Assembly (NCBI GenBank): GCA_964219355.1
Contig: CAXPOZ010000001.1
Coordinates: 558,001 to 622,000, forward strand
Direction: 5' to 3'
From: Parvularcula sp964219355
Lineage (GTDB): Bacteria > Pseudomonadota > Alphaproteobacteria > Caulobacterales > Parvularculaceae
DNA length: 64,000 bases
Positions 18,288 through 27,886 of this stretch are shown here, piece after piece. The translations under genes were made by a program, and so were the position numbers. Below the pieces are notes generated by a model that saw only the letters and a list, made by a program, of their open reading frames with translations, searched no databases and was not told where the DNA came from. Each line of letters opens with the position of its first letter. The first letter of the stretch is position 1.

Positions 18288-18965
18288 CTAATCTTCGTCT
18301 GTCAGCGTATAGCCGGCACCGCGAACGGTTTTCAGCAAGGGTTTATCAAAATCCTTGTCGATCTTCGAGCGCAGGCGGGAAATATGCACATCGATCACAT
18401 TGGTCTGCGGATCAAAGTGATATTCCCAGACATTTTCGAGCAGCATGGTACGGGTCACAACTTGGCCCGAATGGCGGATAAGATATTCGAGCAGCCGGAA
18501 TTCGCGCGGCTGCAGGTCAATCTTCTTACCTGCGCGGCGCACGGCCCGCGTCAGGACATCCATCTCAAGATCGCCAACGGTAAAGGTCGTCTGGATATTC
18601 GTCGGCCCACGGCGTCGGCCCAGCGCCTCAACCCGCGCAATCAGTTCCGAGAAGGCATAGGGTTTGACCAGATAGTCATCGCCGCCTGCTTTCAGGCCCG
18701 CAACACGGTCATCGACTTCGCCGAGGGCAGAGAGAAACAGTGCCGGGGTTTCATCCCCATCATTGCGCCGGGTTTCGAGCATGGTCAGCCCGTCAATGCC
18801 GGGCAGCATCCGGTCGATGACGTAAGCATCATATCCACCGCCTTCGGCCATGTGTTTGCCGGTATTGCCATCAAGGGCGTGATCCACGGCGTGGCCCGCT
18901 TCGCGCAAGCCCTTTACGAGGAAGGTGGCGGCATCCGCGTCATCTTCGACCACAAGAATTTTCAT
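18288..18965 (-). CDS. OmpR-family response regulator
   Basis: A DNA-binding regulator of 225 residues. The start at 18965 has a GGAGG five bases upstream; codons further upstream lack the receiver fold. The receiver domain begins MKILVVEDDADA, with phosphoacceptor Asp51 in YVIDRMLPGIDG. The winged-helix domain has LQPREFRLLEYLIRHSGQVV and VIDVHISRLRSKID, ending in the RGAGYTL wing. It lies between degP and the sensor kinase in one orientation, 108 bases after degP, so the three probably form an operon for envelope protein quality control. Confidence 0.94.
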   Translation of the reverse strand: MKILVVEDDADAATFLVKGLREAGHAVDHALDGNTGKHMAEGGGYDAYVIDRMLPGIDGLTMLETRRNDGDETPALFLSALGEVDDRVAGLKAGGDDYLVKPYAFSELIARVEALGRRRGPTNIQTTFTVGDLEMDVLTRAVRRAGKKIDLQPREFRLLEYLIRHSGQVVTRTMLLENVWEYHFDPQTNVIDVHISRLRSKIDKDFDKPLLKTVRGAGYTLTDED

Positions 18966-19073
18966 TTTATCCTCCTCGCCGTTCACCGGCGATGGTGAGC
19001 TTGGTTCCGGTTCGTCCCCGGTATCGCTGTCAGCGTGCGGGATCCATGCCGAATCCCGCAGCCTTTCCAAAAC

Positions 19074-20621
19074 TTAGCCTTTATCGGCTGCTTCGACTGG
19101 CATGGCGAGGAAGAATGCCCCCTGCTGGCCAGTCTGCACGCGGACCAGAACCGCCTCCTTGCCGCGCTTTTCCGCAGCCTGAAGCGCTTTTTCCAGATCC
19201 TTGACTGATTTGACCGGCATATTGTCCGCACGGGTCAGAACCATGCCGCGCCGGAAACCGGCTTCGGCAGCTTCAGAGCCAAGCTCGACATCCGAGACAA
19301 GGACGCCCTCGACATCATCATCGAGACCAAGACGGCGGCGTGACTGATCACTCAGGCTCGACAGGGTCAGCCCTGCGGACATTTCACGATCTTCGCTGGC
19401 GGCCGGCGCTTCGGATTCCTCATTTTCATCCGAAGCCTGACGAGCTTCGAGAGGATCACGCTTGGCGAGCGTCACGGTCAGGTTTTTCTCCTCACCATTG
19501 CGCAGGACTTTCGCCTTGACCTTTTTACCCGGCGGCAGCGCGCCGACGATGCGGGTCAGGGACGTTGCATCGGCAACTGGCGTGCGGTCGAATTCGAGGA
19601 CGACGTCCCCCTCTTCAAAGCCGGCTTTTTCCGCAGGCGATCCTTCGGTCACAGATTGAACGAGCGCGCCTTCGGTTGAGTCCGTGCCAACAGCGGCGGC
19701 AAGACGGTCATTCAGGCTGCCGATACCGACACCGAGCCAGCCGCGCGTCACTGCGCCTTCATCAATCAATTGCTGGACAATATCTGTTGCCACATTTGCC
19801 GGAACGGCAAGGCCGATCCCGACATTCCCGCCGGTCGGCGAGATAATGGCCGTGTTCACCCCAACCACATTCCCGCGCAGGTCAAAGGTCGGCCCACCAG
19901 AGTTGCCTCTGTTAATCGAAGCATCGATCTGAATGAAATTAGCGTAGGCGGAATTACTCTCGCGGTTCATTGCCGAGACGATGCCGGAAGTCACCGAGCC
20001 GCCAAGGCCAAACGGGTTGCCGACGGCAAGAACGTAATCGCCAACCCGAAGATCAGTTTCTTCAGAGAACTGAACATAGCGCTGTTCCGAAGACGGCTCG
20101 ACCTTGAGGACAGCGAGATCCGTTGCCGGGTCCGTGCCGACAAGCTCCGCCGTCAGTTCATCGCCATTATTCAGGACGACCGTGATTTCATCGGCGCCAT
20201 CGATGACGTGACTGTTCGTAACGATGTGGCCCTGATCATTGATGAAGAAGCCAGAGCCCTGACCGAGCGGCCGACGGACTGAACGACCATCGGGGTCTTC
20301 TTCTTCCTGCTGTTGTTGCTCCAGCTCGTCGCGAAGCTCGGGCGGCAGCATGCGCTCAATACCTGGCGGCAGCTGCATGCGGTCACGGACAGCGACGTCC
20401 GCTTCGGTACGGATCGACACGACGGCCGGGCTGACCTCTTCGACAAGGTCGGCGAATGAGAGCTGCTGGATGAAGCTCGGATTGGGGGCCATCAGCTGAG
20501 GCTTGGCTGCCTGCGGACGATTGTTTTCCTGCGCCATGAGCGACCCGACAGTCGCGCCGCCGAGGACGAATGCCGCCGTAGAGACGACAAGCAGTTTTCT
20601 GAGTTGGGCAGATTTCAGCAT
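19074..20621 (-). CDS. degP: Periplasmic serine protease DegP/HtrA (Do family)
   Basis: Degrades or refolds damaged envelope proteins. From the ATG at 20621 (AAGGGA six bases upstream) it has 515 residues; an ATG at 20639 is possible. A signal peptide ends near VGSLMAQE. The trypsin-like domain has the triad His138 (NSHVIDG), Asp168 (TDLAVLK) and Ser241 (RGNSGGP), followed by two PDZ domains. A Gln/Glu-rich stretch near residues 100-110 lies in the loop before the protease core, where DegP has its LA loop. It is upstream of a two-component pair likely linked to envelope stress. Confidence 0.95.
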   Translation of the reverse strand: MLKSAQLRKLLVVSTAAFVLGGATVGSLMAQENNRPQAAKPQLMAPNPSFIQQLSFADLVEEVSPAVVSIRTEADVAVRDRMQLPPGIERMLPPELRDELEQQQQEEEDPDGRSVRRPLGQGSGFFINDQGHIVTNSHVIDGADEITVVLNNGDELTAELVGTDPATDLAVLKVEPSSEQRYVQFSEETDLRVGDYVLAVGNPFGLGGSVTSGIVSAMNRESNSAYANFIQIDASINRGNSGGPTFDLRGNVVGVNTAIISPTGGNVGIGLAVPANVATDIVQQLIDEGAVTRGWLGVGIGSLNDRLAAAVGTDSTEGALVQSVTEGSPAEKAGFEEGDVVLEFDRTPVADATSLTRIVGALPPGKKVKAKVLRNGEEKNLTVTLAKRDPLEARQASDENEESEAPAASEDREMSAGLTLSSLSDQSRRRLGLDDDVEGVLVSDVELGSEAAEAGFRRGMVLTRADNMPVKSVKDLEKALQAAEKRGKEAVLVRVQTGQQGAFFLAMPVEAADKG

Positions 20622-20764
20622 GGATTTCCCTTGGATCATTGAACTCGTTCCCACCTATTTAGGAGCTTCCTTTGCGCTCCGGGAACTAACGGATCGATGA
20701 AGGCGGACTTAAACTTGTGTAACGGCACGGGTTTGAGCGCCATTATTACCAAAATATCAGCCAC

Positions 20765-21691
20765 TTAAGCGGTATCCGACCGGAGCTTGGCGCGAGGGTC
20801 TTCGCCCCCTCCCGGCCAGCTTTCGACGAAGGATTTGAGGTCAGTGTCCGGCTTTTCGGGCAGCATGATGCGCGTTTTCGCATAAAGATCGCCATATTCG
20901 CCGGTCTTCGGATTCTTCAGCCCCTTGCCGCGAAGGCGGAAGGAGACACCCGAACTGGTGTTCGGCGGCAGCTTGATCGTCAGCGGCCCGGTCAGGGTCG
21001 GGACCGCCACCTTGGCGCCATTCACGGCCTCCTTGAGGGTGATCGGCAGATCGAGCGTCAGGTCATCACCATTGAGCTGGTAGACCGGGTGCGAGCGCAC
21101 CGTGACCTCGACCAGGACATCACCGGACGGCCCGCCGGCGACCCCCTGCCCGCCGCGACCGCGCAAGCGAAGGGTCTGGCCATCACGAAGACCCTCAGGG
21201 ATCGTCACATCGACCGTTCGGCCATCTTGTAGCGTCACGCGCTTTGCGGCGCCTTTTGCCGCCTCAAGGAAGTCGACCGTCAGGCGATAGCGGATATCCT
21301 GCCCGCGCTGAGGCTGGGGACGACGCGGCCCGCCAGCGCCCCGGCCAAAGAATTCAGAGAAAATGTCGCCGATATCATCAAAGCCGCCCTGCTGGCTGCC
21401 GCGAGGCCGGTAGCCACCGCCCCCAGCGGCTCCACCGTAGGGACCGCGCCGGAACGCCGCCTGTTCATTGCCGTCCGCGTCGATCTCGCCGCGGTCAAAC
21501 TTCCCCTTCTTTTCCTCGTCGCCGAGAATGTCGAAGGCGGCACTGATCTGCTTGAAGCGGTCCTCGGCCTTCTTGTCCCCCGGATTGTGGTCCGGGTGAA
21601 ACTGCTTGGCGAGCTTGCGGTAGGCTTTGCGGATTTCATCCGCAGAGGCCGACCGGCTGACACCGAGCACTTGATAAGGATCCTGAGCCAA
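20765..21691 (-). CDS. J-domain co-chaperone of the CbpA type
   Basis: Stimulates DnaK ATPase and delivers substrates. The J domain at the N-terminus has the HPD loop at residues 32-34 (QFHPDHNPGD). A Gly/Phe-rich linker follows (FRRGPYGG, FFGRGAGG), then the C-terminal substrate-binding domain (GQDIRYRLTVDFLEA, DGRTVDVTIPEG). There is no zinc-finger CxxCxGxG region, so it is CbpA-like rather than true DnaJ. I prefer the TTG at 21691 (308 residues, MAQDPYQVLGVS) because GGAG lies six bases upstream; a TTG at 21712 would add seven residues. Confidence 0.9.
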   Translation of the reverse strand: MAQDPYQVLGVSRSASADEIRKAYRKLAKQFHPDHNPGDKKAEDRFKQISAAFDILGDEEKKGKFDRGEIDADGNEQAAFRRGPYGGAAGGGGYRPRGSQQGGFDDIGDIFSEFFGRGAGGPRRPQPQRGQDIRYRLTVDFLEAAKGAAKRVTLQDGRTVDVTIPEGLRDGQTLRLRGRGGQGVAGGPSGDVLVEVTVRSHPVYQLNGDDLTLDLPITLKEAVNGAKVAVPTLTGPLTIKLPPNTSSGVSFRLRGKGLKNPKTGEYGDLYAKTRIMLPEKPDTDLKSFVESWPGGGEDPRAKLRSDTA

Positions 21692-21780
21692 AAACGTCTC
21701 CGAAAGGGGCAAGATGGCGGTTATCTGCCCGTCCGGGAGCGGATTTCAAGTCTTGGCAGCGAAACTGGCCTTCTGAACCG

Positions 21781-22689
21781 TCAGGCAGCGAGAAGCGTGA
21801 GGCTGCCAATCAGGCGAACCGCCCGCCCCGACGCATTGACGTTCTTATGCACGCGCAGGCGGATAGTCCGGTAAGTTCCATCCCCGGCGCGAAGCCGAAA
21901 GTCCATGTCATGAGTGGCGTCCGTCTTCAGATGGTCCTGGATGAATGCCTTGAAATTGGCTCTGTCATCCTTATGCAGAAGGTTTTCGATCTCGGCGAGA
22001 TCTTCTGGCGCCTCTGCCGGGCTGAAGCCCAGCATGTTGCCGATACTTTCAGACAGGACCATGTTACCCGTCTCGATGTCCCAGTCCCAGAAGCCTTCCC
22101 GGCTGCCAGAGAATGCGCGGTGATAGCGCTCCAGCTTTTCAGCCGTTTCGAGCCGGCGCGCCACACGTTCACGGAAGAATTCGAAGATCGATGTGTGAAG
22201 TTTCACATTTGCAATCTCATTCTTCGAAACACCGACAATAATACCGATCGCGTGACCGCTTTCAGAAAAGAGCGCAATACCCACATAACCGCGGATCTGC
22301 ATATCAATCAGCATCTGGTCGCGTGGGAACAACTCGCAGACATTATCTGGATACACACAGACATTGTTCTCTAGTGCCCGGGCGCAGGGCGTATCTGCAA
22401 GACTATAGATGATATTCTCATTCATCTGACCCTCATGATAAAGGGACAGCGTACGGATCATATTCGTGTACTGATTCAGCCGTCCAATCAGAACAAGATC
22501 GAAATCCAGCTCCTCAGAGAGTGCGATGGTCAGCGCATCGATGAAATCTTCATCCGGCACATTTGCAAGCCGCATAGCGAGGCGATTGAGACTGGCGGGC
22601 GGCTCCGTTGCTCCTGAAAAATCCACATTCAGGATTTTCTCATCGGCGTCGATATCTGCATTCTCGGTTCTGTTCGCCCCGATAGTCAC
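21781..22689 (-). CDS. GAF-PAS sensory protein without an output domain
   Basis: A 302-residue soluble protein. Residues about 30-180 look like a GAF domain (DFIDALTIALSEELDFDLVLIGRL, GYVGIALFSESGHAIGIIVGVS). Residues about 190-300 are a PAS_3 fold (SREGFWDWDIETGNMVLSE, LRAGDGTYRTIRLRVHKN). No kinase, cyclase, phosphodiesterase or DNA-binding domain follows. Start: GTG at 22689 with AAGGAG eight bases upstream. It is the first gene after the GTA cluster on the same strand, separated by 90 AT-rich bases with a hairpin. It may bind a ligand and pass the signal by protein contact. A role with the GTA is only a positional guess. Confidence 0.75.
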   Translation of the reverse strand: MTIGANRTENADIDADEKILNVDFSGATEPPASLNRLAMRLANVPDEDFIDALTIALSEELDFDLVLIGRLNQYTNMIRTLSLYHEGQMNENIIYSLADTPCARALENNVCVYPDNVCELFPRDQMLIDMQIRGYVGIALFSESGHAIGIIVGVSKNEIANVKLHTSIFEFFRERVARRLETAEKLERYHRAFSGSREGFWDWDIETGNMVLSESIGNMLGFSPAEAPEDLAEIENLLHKDDRANFKAFIQDHLKTDATHDMDFRLRAGDGTYRTIRLRVHKNVNASGRAVRLIGSLTLLAA

Positions 22690-22761
22690 TCACAATTCTC
22701 CTTCAACAATAGAATTAGCTTCGACTATCAACGAATTAACTTCAGAATTCGTTTAAGAGAT

Positions 22762-22779
22762 TCACTCAAATGTGAGTGA
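22762..22779 (-). terminator. Hairpin directly after the last GTA gene
   Basis: TCACTCA and TGAGTGA arms with a 4-base loop begin one base after the gp15 stop. The minus-strand sequence continues ATCTCTT, a weak T-tract, so it is either a modest terminator for the GTA cluster or an operator for the GAF-PAS gene that follows. Confidence 0.4.
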
Positions 22780-25700
22780 TTAGCCGATATCCAGAAAAGT
22801 CGCGCGGCCGGGCCCGAAACTCACTGAGACCTGCCTGACTTCAACGCGGGCAACACCGCTAGCCGCAAGGGTTAGCGAGGGCGAGGTCACCTCCTCTTCG
22901 TGAAGGATCGTGTCGTCCTCCGCCCGTGTGCGCACCAGATAGCGCTCCGACGACTCCCCAAGCGGGATGTCACCAGCAGACCATCCATCGCCGCCGATCC
23001 GTGAGCGCCGAACCCAGCTGATCATCAGATCATCGCCGGAGGGTGCGGCGGTCAGATGCGCCGGGGCGAAGGGCCGTGCCCCACTGCCGGTGAGCTGCAC
23101 GGTCTGTTCGCGATAGGGAAAGAAGCCAGGCGGTTTGCCCGCCGGTCCCGCTTGCCAGATGCCTTCGGTCCCCCAGAGCGAGGGATCTAGCGGCTCTGCC
23201 TCAAGCCCCGTACCCAACATGACGACGCGCGCGCCAGACGCCGCCCCCGCAAGGGCTTCATCCTCCGTGCCCCGCTGACCGCGCAGGAGGTGACGCAGCG
23301 TGTAGGATCCATCCTCTTCAAGCACCGCATCGCGGAAGCTGAGGATTTCCCATTCGCCGGTCGTGGATCTGACGGCAAGCTGACCCGCCCCGTTCAAGGC
23401 CGCCTCTTCTGTAAGAGACGCAAGGTGGCCAGAGACCATCCTGACCCGGAGTACATTTCCCTCATCCCAGCGCGAGACCGGGCCGGGACCGAGCGCCGCG
23501 ATGAGCCGCCCGAGGCTGGCCGGATGGCTGACGCCGCCAATGAGGGCCGCTTCCGTTCCGCTGCCCCGATAGACATTCACCCGCCCCGGCCAGGGCGCAG
23601 CATAGGCAGCCGCCCGCAGGAAGGCGCCATCCTGCCCCGCAGGCAGCAGCGGAATGTCGAGAATTTCAAAGGCGGCGGGCCCGGCAATCCGGGGCAGCTC
23701 GCCCGGCCTTGTGCTCAGCCCAGTATAGCGCGGGGTAAAAAGCCCGCGATCGGTCCGCACAGCTTCAATGGCGCGGTAGGGTCCATCCGTAATCGATGTA
23801 ATCCTGCAATCGTGAAGCTCGCCGGATAAGGCCTCCACCGTCAGCACATCGCTCGGTTCCATCGTCATGTCGCCGGAGGGTAGCGCGAAACTGAGTGAGG
23901 TCCGCAAGGCACGCGCCTCGACCAGCAGGGTTTCGGCCCGTCCCTCCGCTTCGCCTGCCTCAAGCACGACCGCCGTATCGATGCGAGCGGCACTGACCCC
24001 ATGCGCGCCCGGCGCCGTGACGGTCGCGACCCCCGGCTGATAGTCGGAAAATCCATCCGTATAGGTGACGATAAGCTGAGCCGGCAGGTCTGACCCTTGC
24101 GCCCGCGCGATGGTCAGAGGCGGGTTTTCATCCGTGATGACCATGTCGTCTTCGGTGATACTGACCGATGATATCCCGTTTCGCGGCCTGACGATCAGCA
24201 CCCCGGCCCGCTCGACCGCATCAAGCTGGTAGAGCTCAAACAAGGGCTCGAGTGCCGCACGGCCCGTCATGGGCTGGCCCAGCATATAGCCGGTGACGAG
24301 CGCTTCGCAGGCCGACGCATCAACCTGCGTAAGCCCTGCATCCGCCGCGATATGCTGGATGAGGGCGGAAAGCGGCACCCGACCGGCCCGGCCATTCAGC
24401 CAGTGCCCCGTGACCCAATTCCGCCAGTCCGCCCAGATATCGCCGCGCGCCGGAAAATCAGGGAACGGACGGGCATCCCATGCATAAAGATAGAGCCTGT
24501 CAGAGGACAGCATCGGCCCCGCGTAAAGGGCGGAGGCAGGATTGTTCTCCTCCTCCGGCCAGTAAGAAAGCTGTGCCTCCAGAAACCGGCGGGCCGCAAG
24601 ATCATCCCGCTCCCCGCTGGAATAATAGGGCACCGCGCTTTCGGCCGATTTGGGGTCGAGAAAGACATTGGGCTGGTTCGCGCCCTTGTCGATCGCCGCG
24701 CAGCCGATCTCTGTGAAGCGGATCGGCTTTGATTCCGGCACCCATGCGGTGGGGGTCGCTGCCCGCACACCATCGGGGCGCGGGAAATGCGCCTCGCCCC
24801 ACCAGCCCGTCAGGTCCTTTGAACGGAAGATCCAATCCTCCCCATGCGCCGTATCGCTGATGGGCGTTCTTGTCTGCGCATCGCGCGCTGTCTGGTCGGC
24901 ATAGTACCAGTCATAATTCTCACCGCCTGCGATACGCGCCTGAAGATAGTCCCGATCATAGGGGCTGTCCCAGACTTCGGCATCGAGATGCCCGCCCCCG
25001 TCACGCCAGTCCGTCAGCGGCATGTAATTGTCGATGCCGATGAAATCGATGTCTTCATCCGCCCAGAGATCATCAAGCGGGAAGAGCACATCCCCGCTGC
25101 CGTCACCGGGTTGGTAAGCGCCATATTCGGACCAGTCCGCGCCGTAGGATATCTTCGTGCCCGCCCCCAGAATGGCGCGCACCTCACCCGCCAGCGTTAC
25201 CAGCTCCTCAACGGCAGGGAACGCGCCTGTCTCATCGCGCAGGCGTGTGAGCTCTCGCAACTCTGAGCCAATGAGGAAGCTCTCGACGCCCCCTGCTTCG
25301 GCACAAAGCGCCGCATAATGAAGGATCATCGGCCGGTAGGTGGTAAAAAAGCTGGCGATTTGCGTGCGAGCGGCGGCAGTCTTGTCCACGCTCGCCAGCG
25401 GATGGGCGGTGATCCGTCCCCGCCATGGATAAGCGCCCTGCTCTTCTCCCCCATAAGGGTCGGCCAGACCGTTCCCGGCCGGAATATCCATCAGGATGAA
25501 GGGGTGGAACATCACCTCGAGCCCCCGGTCATGAAGCGCGGCAATCATTTCAGTGACCCCCTTGTCAGAGGGTGTGCCGCCATAGGCAGGTGCGCCGTCG
25601 ATCCGGCTGACCTCTGTTGCCGCTTCCCGATCTACACCGGCCACGGACCATTCATCCGGCACCAGCACACGGGTGCTGTCCTCCATCCGGGGTTCGATGA

Positions 25701-26589
25701 CACACTCCCCGGCCCGCAGGTCACTGCCGAACCAGGAGACGACCAGCGAGACCGCTTCCAGATGGGGAAAGGTGCTGACCAGATGGTCAATCGACACGGT
25801 GGCATCGGTCTCGCCCAGACTGCTATGAATATTGTCCGGCTGCGTCACACCTTCCTCTGCCTCAAGGAACAGAGGCGTCGTTGAATAGACGCTTTCCCCC
25901 GACCCCGGAATGAGGGTCACCGCCGTCACCAGATTTTCGAGGGCCTCTGGATGATCGAAAAGAAGCTGTCGTTCCACCTCGAAATTAAATTGCGGCACGC
26001 GGTTCCCGAAATCGTCGAGCGGCAGATCCTCGATCACGAGATAGGCGAGCCCTCGATAGGCAGGGGCGGCCTCCACCCCCTCGACTGCCTCGATCAGCGG
26101 GTCCGGCAGCTGGTCCTCCGTGCCCTTATAAATCCGGACATTCCAGTCCTTCATCGACACGGCGCGGCCATCGGCCCAGACCCGCGCGAGGCGGGAAATC
26201 TCCCCCTCACAAAGACCGATGGCGATCGACACAGTATAACGGTAGACCGTGTGCTGTGTTTCGACGCTGCGAGTGATCCCCTTGCCGCCGCTTGATTGTT
26301 TGATGACTTCGGTGACTTCCTGAAAGTCTGTGATCCACAATGTCTGCCCGCCAATCCGCTGGCGTCCATAGACGCGCGGGATGCCTGCGCCTTCGGCGGC
26401 GTTGTGGAAGCGGATCTCCTCACGGCGCGGCCCTTCATGACGGCGAACCACCGGACCGAAGATGAGATTCTGGGCCGCCGTCAGCGCTTGCGACGCGGCA
26501 TAATTTGCCGCCGCATTGGCGATATAGGGCGCGGCCGCATTCGCGGCACTGACGACGAACTGGCTGGCAGCAGCGGCGGCTACGGTCAT
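22780..26589 (-). CDS. GTA gp15: baseplate megatron / host-interaction protein
   Basis: The largest GTA gene, 1269 residues. The N-terminus has an alanine-rich hydrophobic segment (about 1-45) and a tail-tip hub region. A TIM-barrel, glycosidase-like domain spans roughly 300-740 (DRGLEVMFHPFILMDIP, GSELRELTRLRDETGAFPA, FTEIGCAAIDKGANQPNVF). Phage-tail domains make up the rest, with a C-terminal fibronectin-like module (SWVRRSRIGGDGW). In the RcGTA particle the homologue forms the central baseplate and tail spike. It shares ATGA with the gp14 stop and is the last gene of the cluster. Confidence 0.95.
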   Translation of the reverse strand: MTVAAAAASQFVVSAANAAAPYIANAAANYAASQALTAAQNLIFGPVVRRHEGPRREEIRFHNAAEGAGIPRVYGRQRIGGQTLWITDFQEVTEVIKQSSGGKGITRSVETQHTVYRYTVSIAIGLCEGEISRLARVWADGRAVSMKDWNVRIYKGTEDQLPDPLIEAVEGVEAAPAYRGLAYLVIEDLPLDDFGNRVPQFNFEVERQLLFDHPEALENLVTAVTLIPGSGESVYSTTPLFLEAEEGVTQPDNIHSSLGETDATVSIDHLVSTFPHLEAVSLVVSWFGSDLRAGECVIEPRMEDSTRVLVPDEWSVAGVDREAATEVSRIDGAPAYGGTPSDKGVTEMIAALHDRGLEVMFHPFILMDIPAGNGLADPYGGEEQGAYPWRGRITAHPLASVDKTAAARTQIASFFTTYRPMILHYAALCAEAGGVESFLIGSELRELTRLRDETGAFPAVEELVTLAGEVRAILGAGTKISYGADWSEYGAYQPGDGSGDVLFPLDDLWADEDIDFIGIDNYMPLTDWRDGGGHLDAEVWDSPYDRDYLQARIAGGENYDWYYADQTARDAQTRTPISDTAHGEDWIFRSKDLTGWWGEAHFPRPDGVRAATPTAWVPESKPIRFTEIGCAAIDKGANQPNVFLDPKSAESAVPYYSSGERDDLAARRFLEAQLSYWPEEENNPASALYAGPMLSSDRLYLYAWDARPFPDFPARGDIWADWRNWVTGHWLNGRAGRVPLSALIQHIAADAGLTQVDASACEALVTGYMLGQPMTGRAALEPLFELYQLDAVERAGVLIVRPRNGISSVSITEDDMVITDENPPLTIARAQGSDLPAQLIVTYTDGFSDYQPGVATVTAPGAHGVSAARIDTAVVLEAGEAEGRAETLLVEARALRTSLSFALPSGDMTMEPSDVLTVEALSGELHDCRITSITDGPYRAIEAVRTDRGLFTPRYTGLSTRPGELPRIAGPAAFEILDIPLLPAGQDGAFLRAAAYAAPWPGRVNVYRGSGTEAALIGGVSHPASLGRLIAALGPGPVSRWDEGNVLRVRMVSGHLASLTEEAALNGAGQLAVRSTTGEWEILSFRDAVLEEDGSYTLRHLLRGQRGTEDEALAGAASGARVVMLGTGLEAEPLDPSLWGTEGIWQAGPAGKPPGFFPYREQTVQLTGSGARPFAPAHLTAAPSGDDLMISWVRRSRIGGDGWSAGDIPLGESSERYLVRTRAEDDTILHEEEVTSPSLTLAASGVARVEVRQVSVSFGPGRATFLDIG

Positions 26590-27023
26590 GCGCTTTTATC
26601 CTCTGCTAACGGATAATCAAAAATGCCGGCAAGGCGGCGGGCCCACCAGGGCGAATAACGAGCCGTACTGACCGCCCGGCCATCATAGGCGTGAAGGAAG
26701 AGATCGGGGCCCAGCGCGACCCCGCAATGCTTGGCGGTCCCCTCCTTTTTCATACGAAAGACGAGAACCTGCCCAGTTTGCGGGGCGGCGTTCTCAGCTT
26801 CGATGAGAAAACTGCGCGCGGCCTGAAGGAGGTGCTCCGTCCCCGCCTCATCCCATCTGGGCGTATAAGGCGGAAGAGCCGCGGGTTCCGGCCCGCATAA
26901 TTCGCGCCAGACCCCGCGGATGAGGCCGAGGCAATCCGTGCCCGCGCCCTTCGCGCTTGCCTGATGCCGGTAGGGCGTACCGATCCAGCCGCGCGCGAGG
27001 TCTGCCGCCGCCCGCCTGCTCAA
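26586..27023 (-). CDS. GTA gp14: NlpC/P60 cell-wall peptidase
   Basis: A 145-residue NlpC/P60-fold peptidase at the tail tip, expected to cut peptidoglycan peptides during DNA delivery. Catalytic Cys31 lies in GTDCLGLIRG, His99 in AKHCGVALG, and His111 in FLHAYDG is the likely third residue. WIGTPYRHQASAKGAGTDC is characteristic of the GTA peptidase family. It overlaps gp13 and gp15 by four bases at each end. Confidence 0.94.
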   Translation of the reverse strand: MSRRAAADLARGWIGTPYRHQASAKGAGTDCLGLIRGVWRELCGPEPAALPPYTPRWDEAGTEHLLQAARSFLIEAENAAPQTGQVLVFRMKKEGTAKHCGVALGPDLFLHAYDGRAVSTARYSPWWARRLAGIFDYPLAEDKSA

Positions 27024-27886
27024 GACCCATCCCCCGGGCGGGCCGTTGCCATCAGGACATCATTGCCCGGAATATGCGGGAAGCCCCTGAAATTCAGCTG
27101 GTTTGAGAATTTCGCCGCGCAAGTGCCGAACTGCTTATCGCACCCCGCGATCAGCCGGACGGATGTGCCGGAGCTGAGCTCCTGCGGCAGCGCTTCCCAG
27201 AGAAGAATGCTCTCATCCTCACCCGCATCGCCATGTTCCCGGATGGCGCGAATGACGCCTGCCAGTGGGCCGTCGTCGATAATGACCGCGCCGCCTGTAT
27301 AAAACCCGGCTGTCCGTTTCGTACCGACGGTGACTTCCAACCGCCTTGCATCACCGCCCGAGGTCACGCCATCCATATGATAAGATGTATCCTGAAGATC
27401 GACGCCGCAGCGCGTATCACCCAGCGCTGCATCACAGGCGCGGCCATAGATCCGGCCCGCCACTTGCCCAAGCTGCGCCTTGAGGGAGCGAAATTCCGCG
27501 CGGAAGCCCTCGCCTGTCCGCTCAACCTCCCCCAGCCGCCCGGTCCGAAGAAGCAGCCGCGCGTCAGGATCAGCCCAGTCAACGCGCCAAACCTGGATCT
27601 CCGCCTCATCGAAGAACCCAGCCTCCAGCGCATCCGCACCAAGAAGCTCCGGGTCAAGAACACCGATGATATCCGAATTATCCGGGCTCAGCGTCGCCGT
27701 CCCCTCAAGGGAGCTGCCCATAGCGCCGCCCGCAGAGCGAAAGACCGTGCCGGTAAAACTGATATCCCGGACATGGTCGGTCAGCCCGATCTCCGCACCG
27801 TCCTGACGGATGATCCGCCAGCAGGTGCAGAGCGACGGCGCCACTTCATCAAACCGTTCCTTTGTATAGGGATCTACGGGCCGCAT
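27020..27886 (-). CDS. GTA gp13: DUF2163 baseplate/hub protein
   Basis: A 288-residue DUF2163 protein with the family's N-terminal CTCWRIIRQDGAEIGLTDH and a C-terminal BR0599-like part ending in CDKQFGTCAAKFSNQLNFRG-type cysteine spacing (GCDKQFGTC, AAKFSN). In the RcGTA structure the homologue is a hub protein of the baseplate. The start ATG overlaps the gp12 stop by one base, as TGATG. Confidence 0.94.
   Translation of the reverse strand: MRPVDPYTKERFDEVAPSLCTCWRIIRQDGAEIGLTDHVRDISFTGTVFRSAGGAMGSSLEGTATLSPDNSDIIGVLDPELLGADALEAGFFDEAEIQVWRVDWADPDARLLLRTGRLGEVERTGEGFRAEFRSLKAQLGQVAGRIYGRACDAALGDTRCGVDLQDTSYHMDGVTSGGDARRLEVTVGTKRTAGFYTGGAVIIDDGPLAGVIRAIREHGDAGEDESILLWEALPQELSSGTSVRLIAGCDKQFGTCAAKFSNQLNFRGFPHIPGNDVLMATARPGDGS

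Noticed and set aside
20765..21712. True DnaJ
   Set aside because: There are no CxxCxGxG zinc-finger repeats; the domain order fits CbpA-type proteins.
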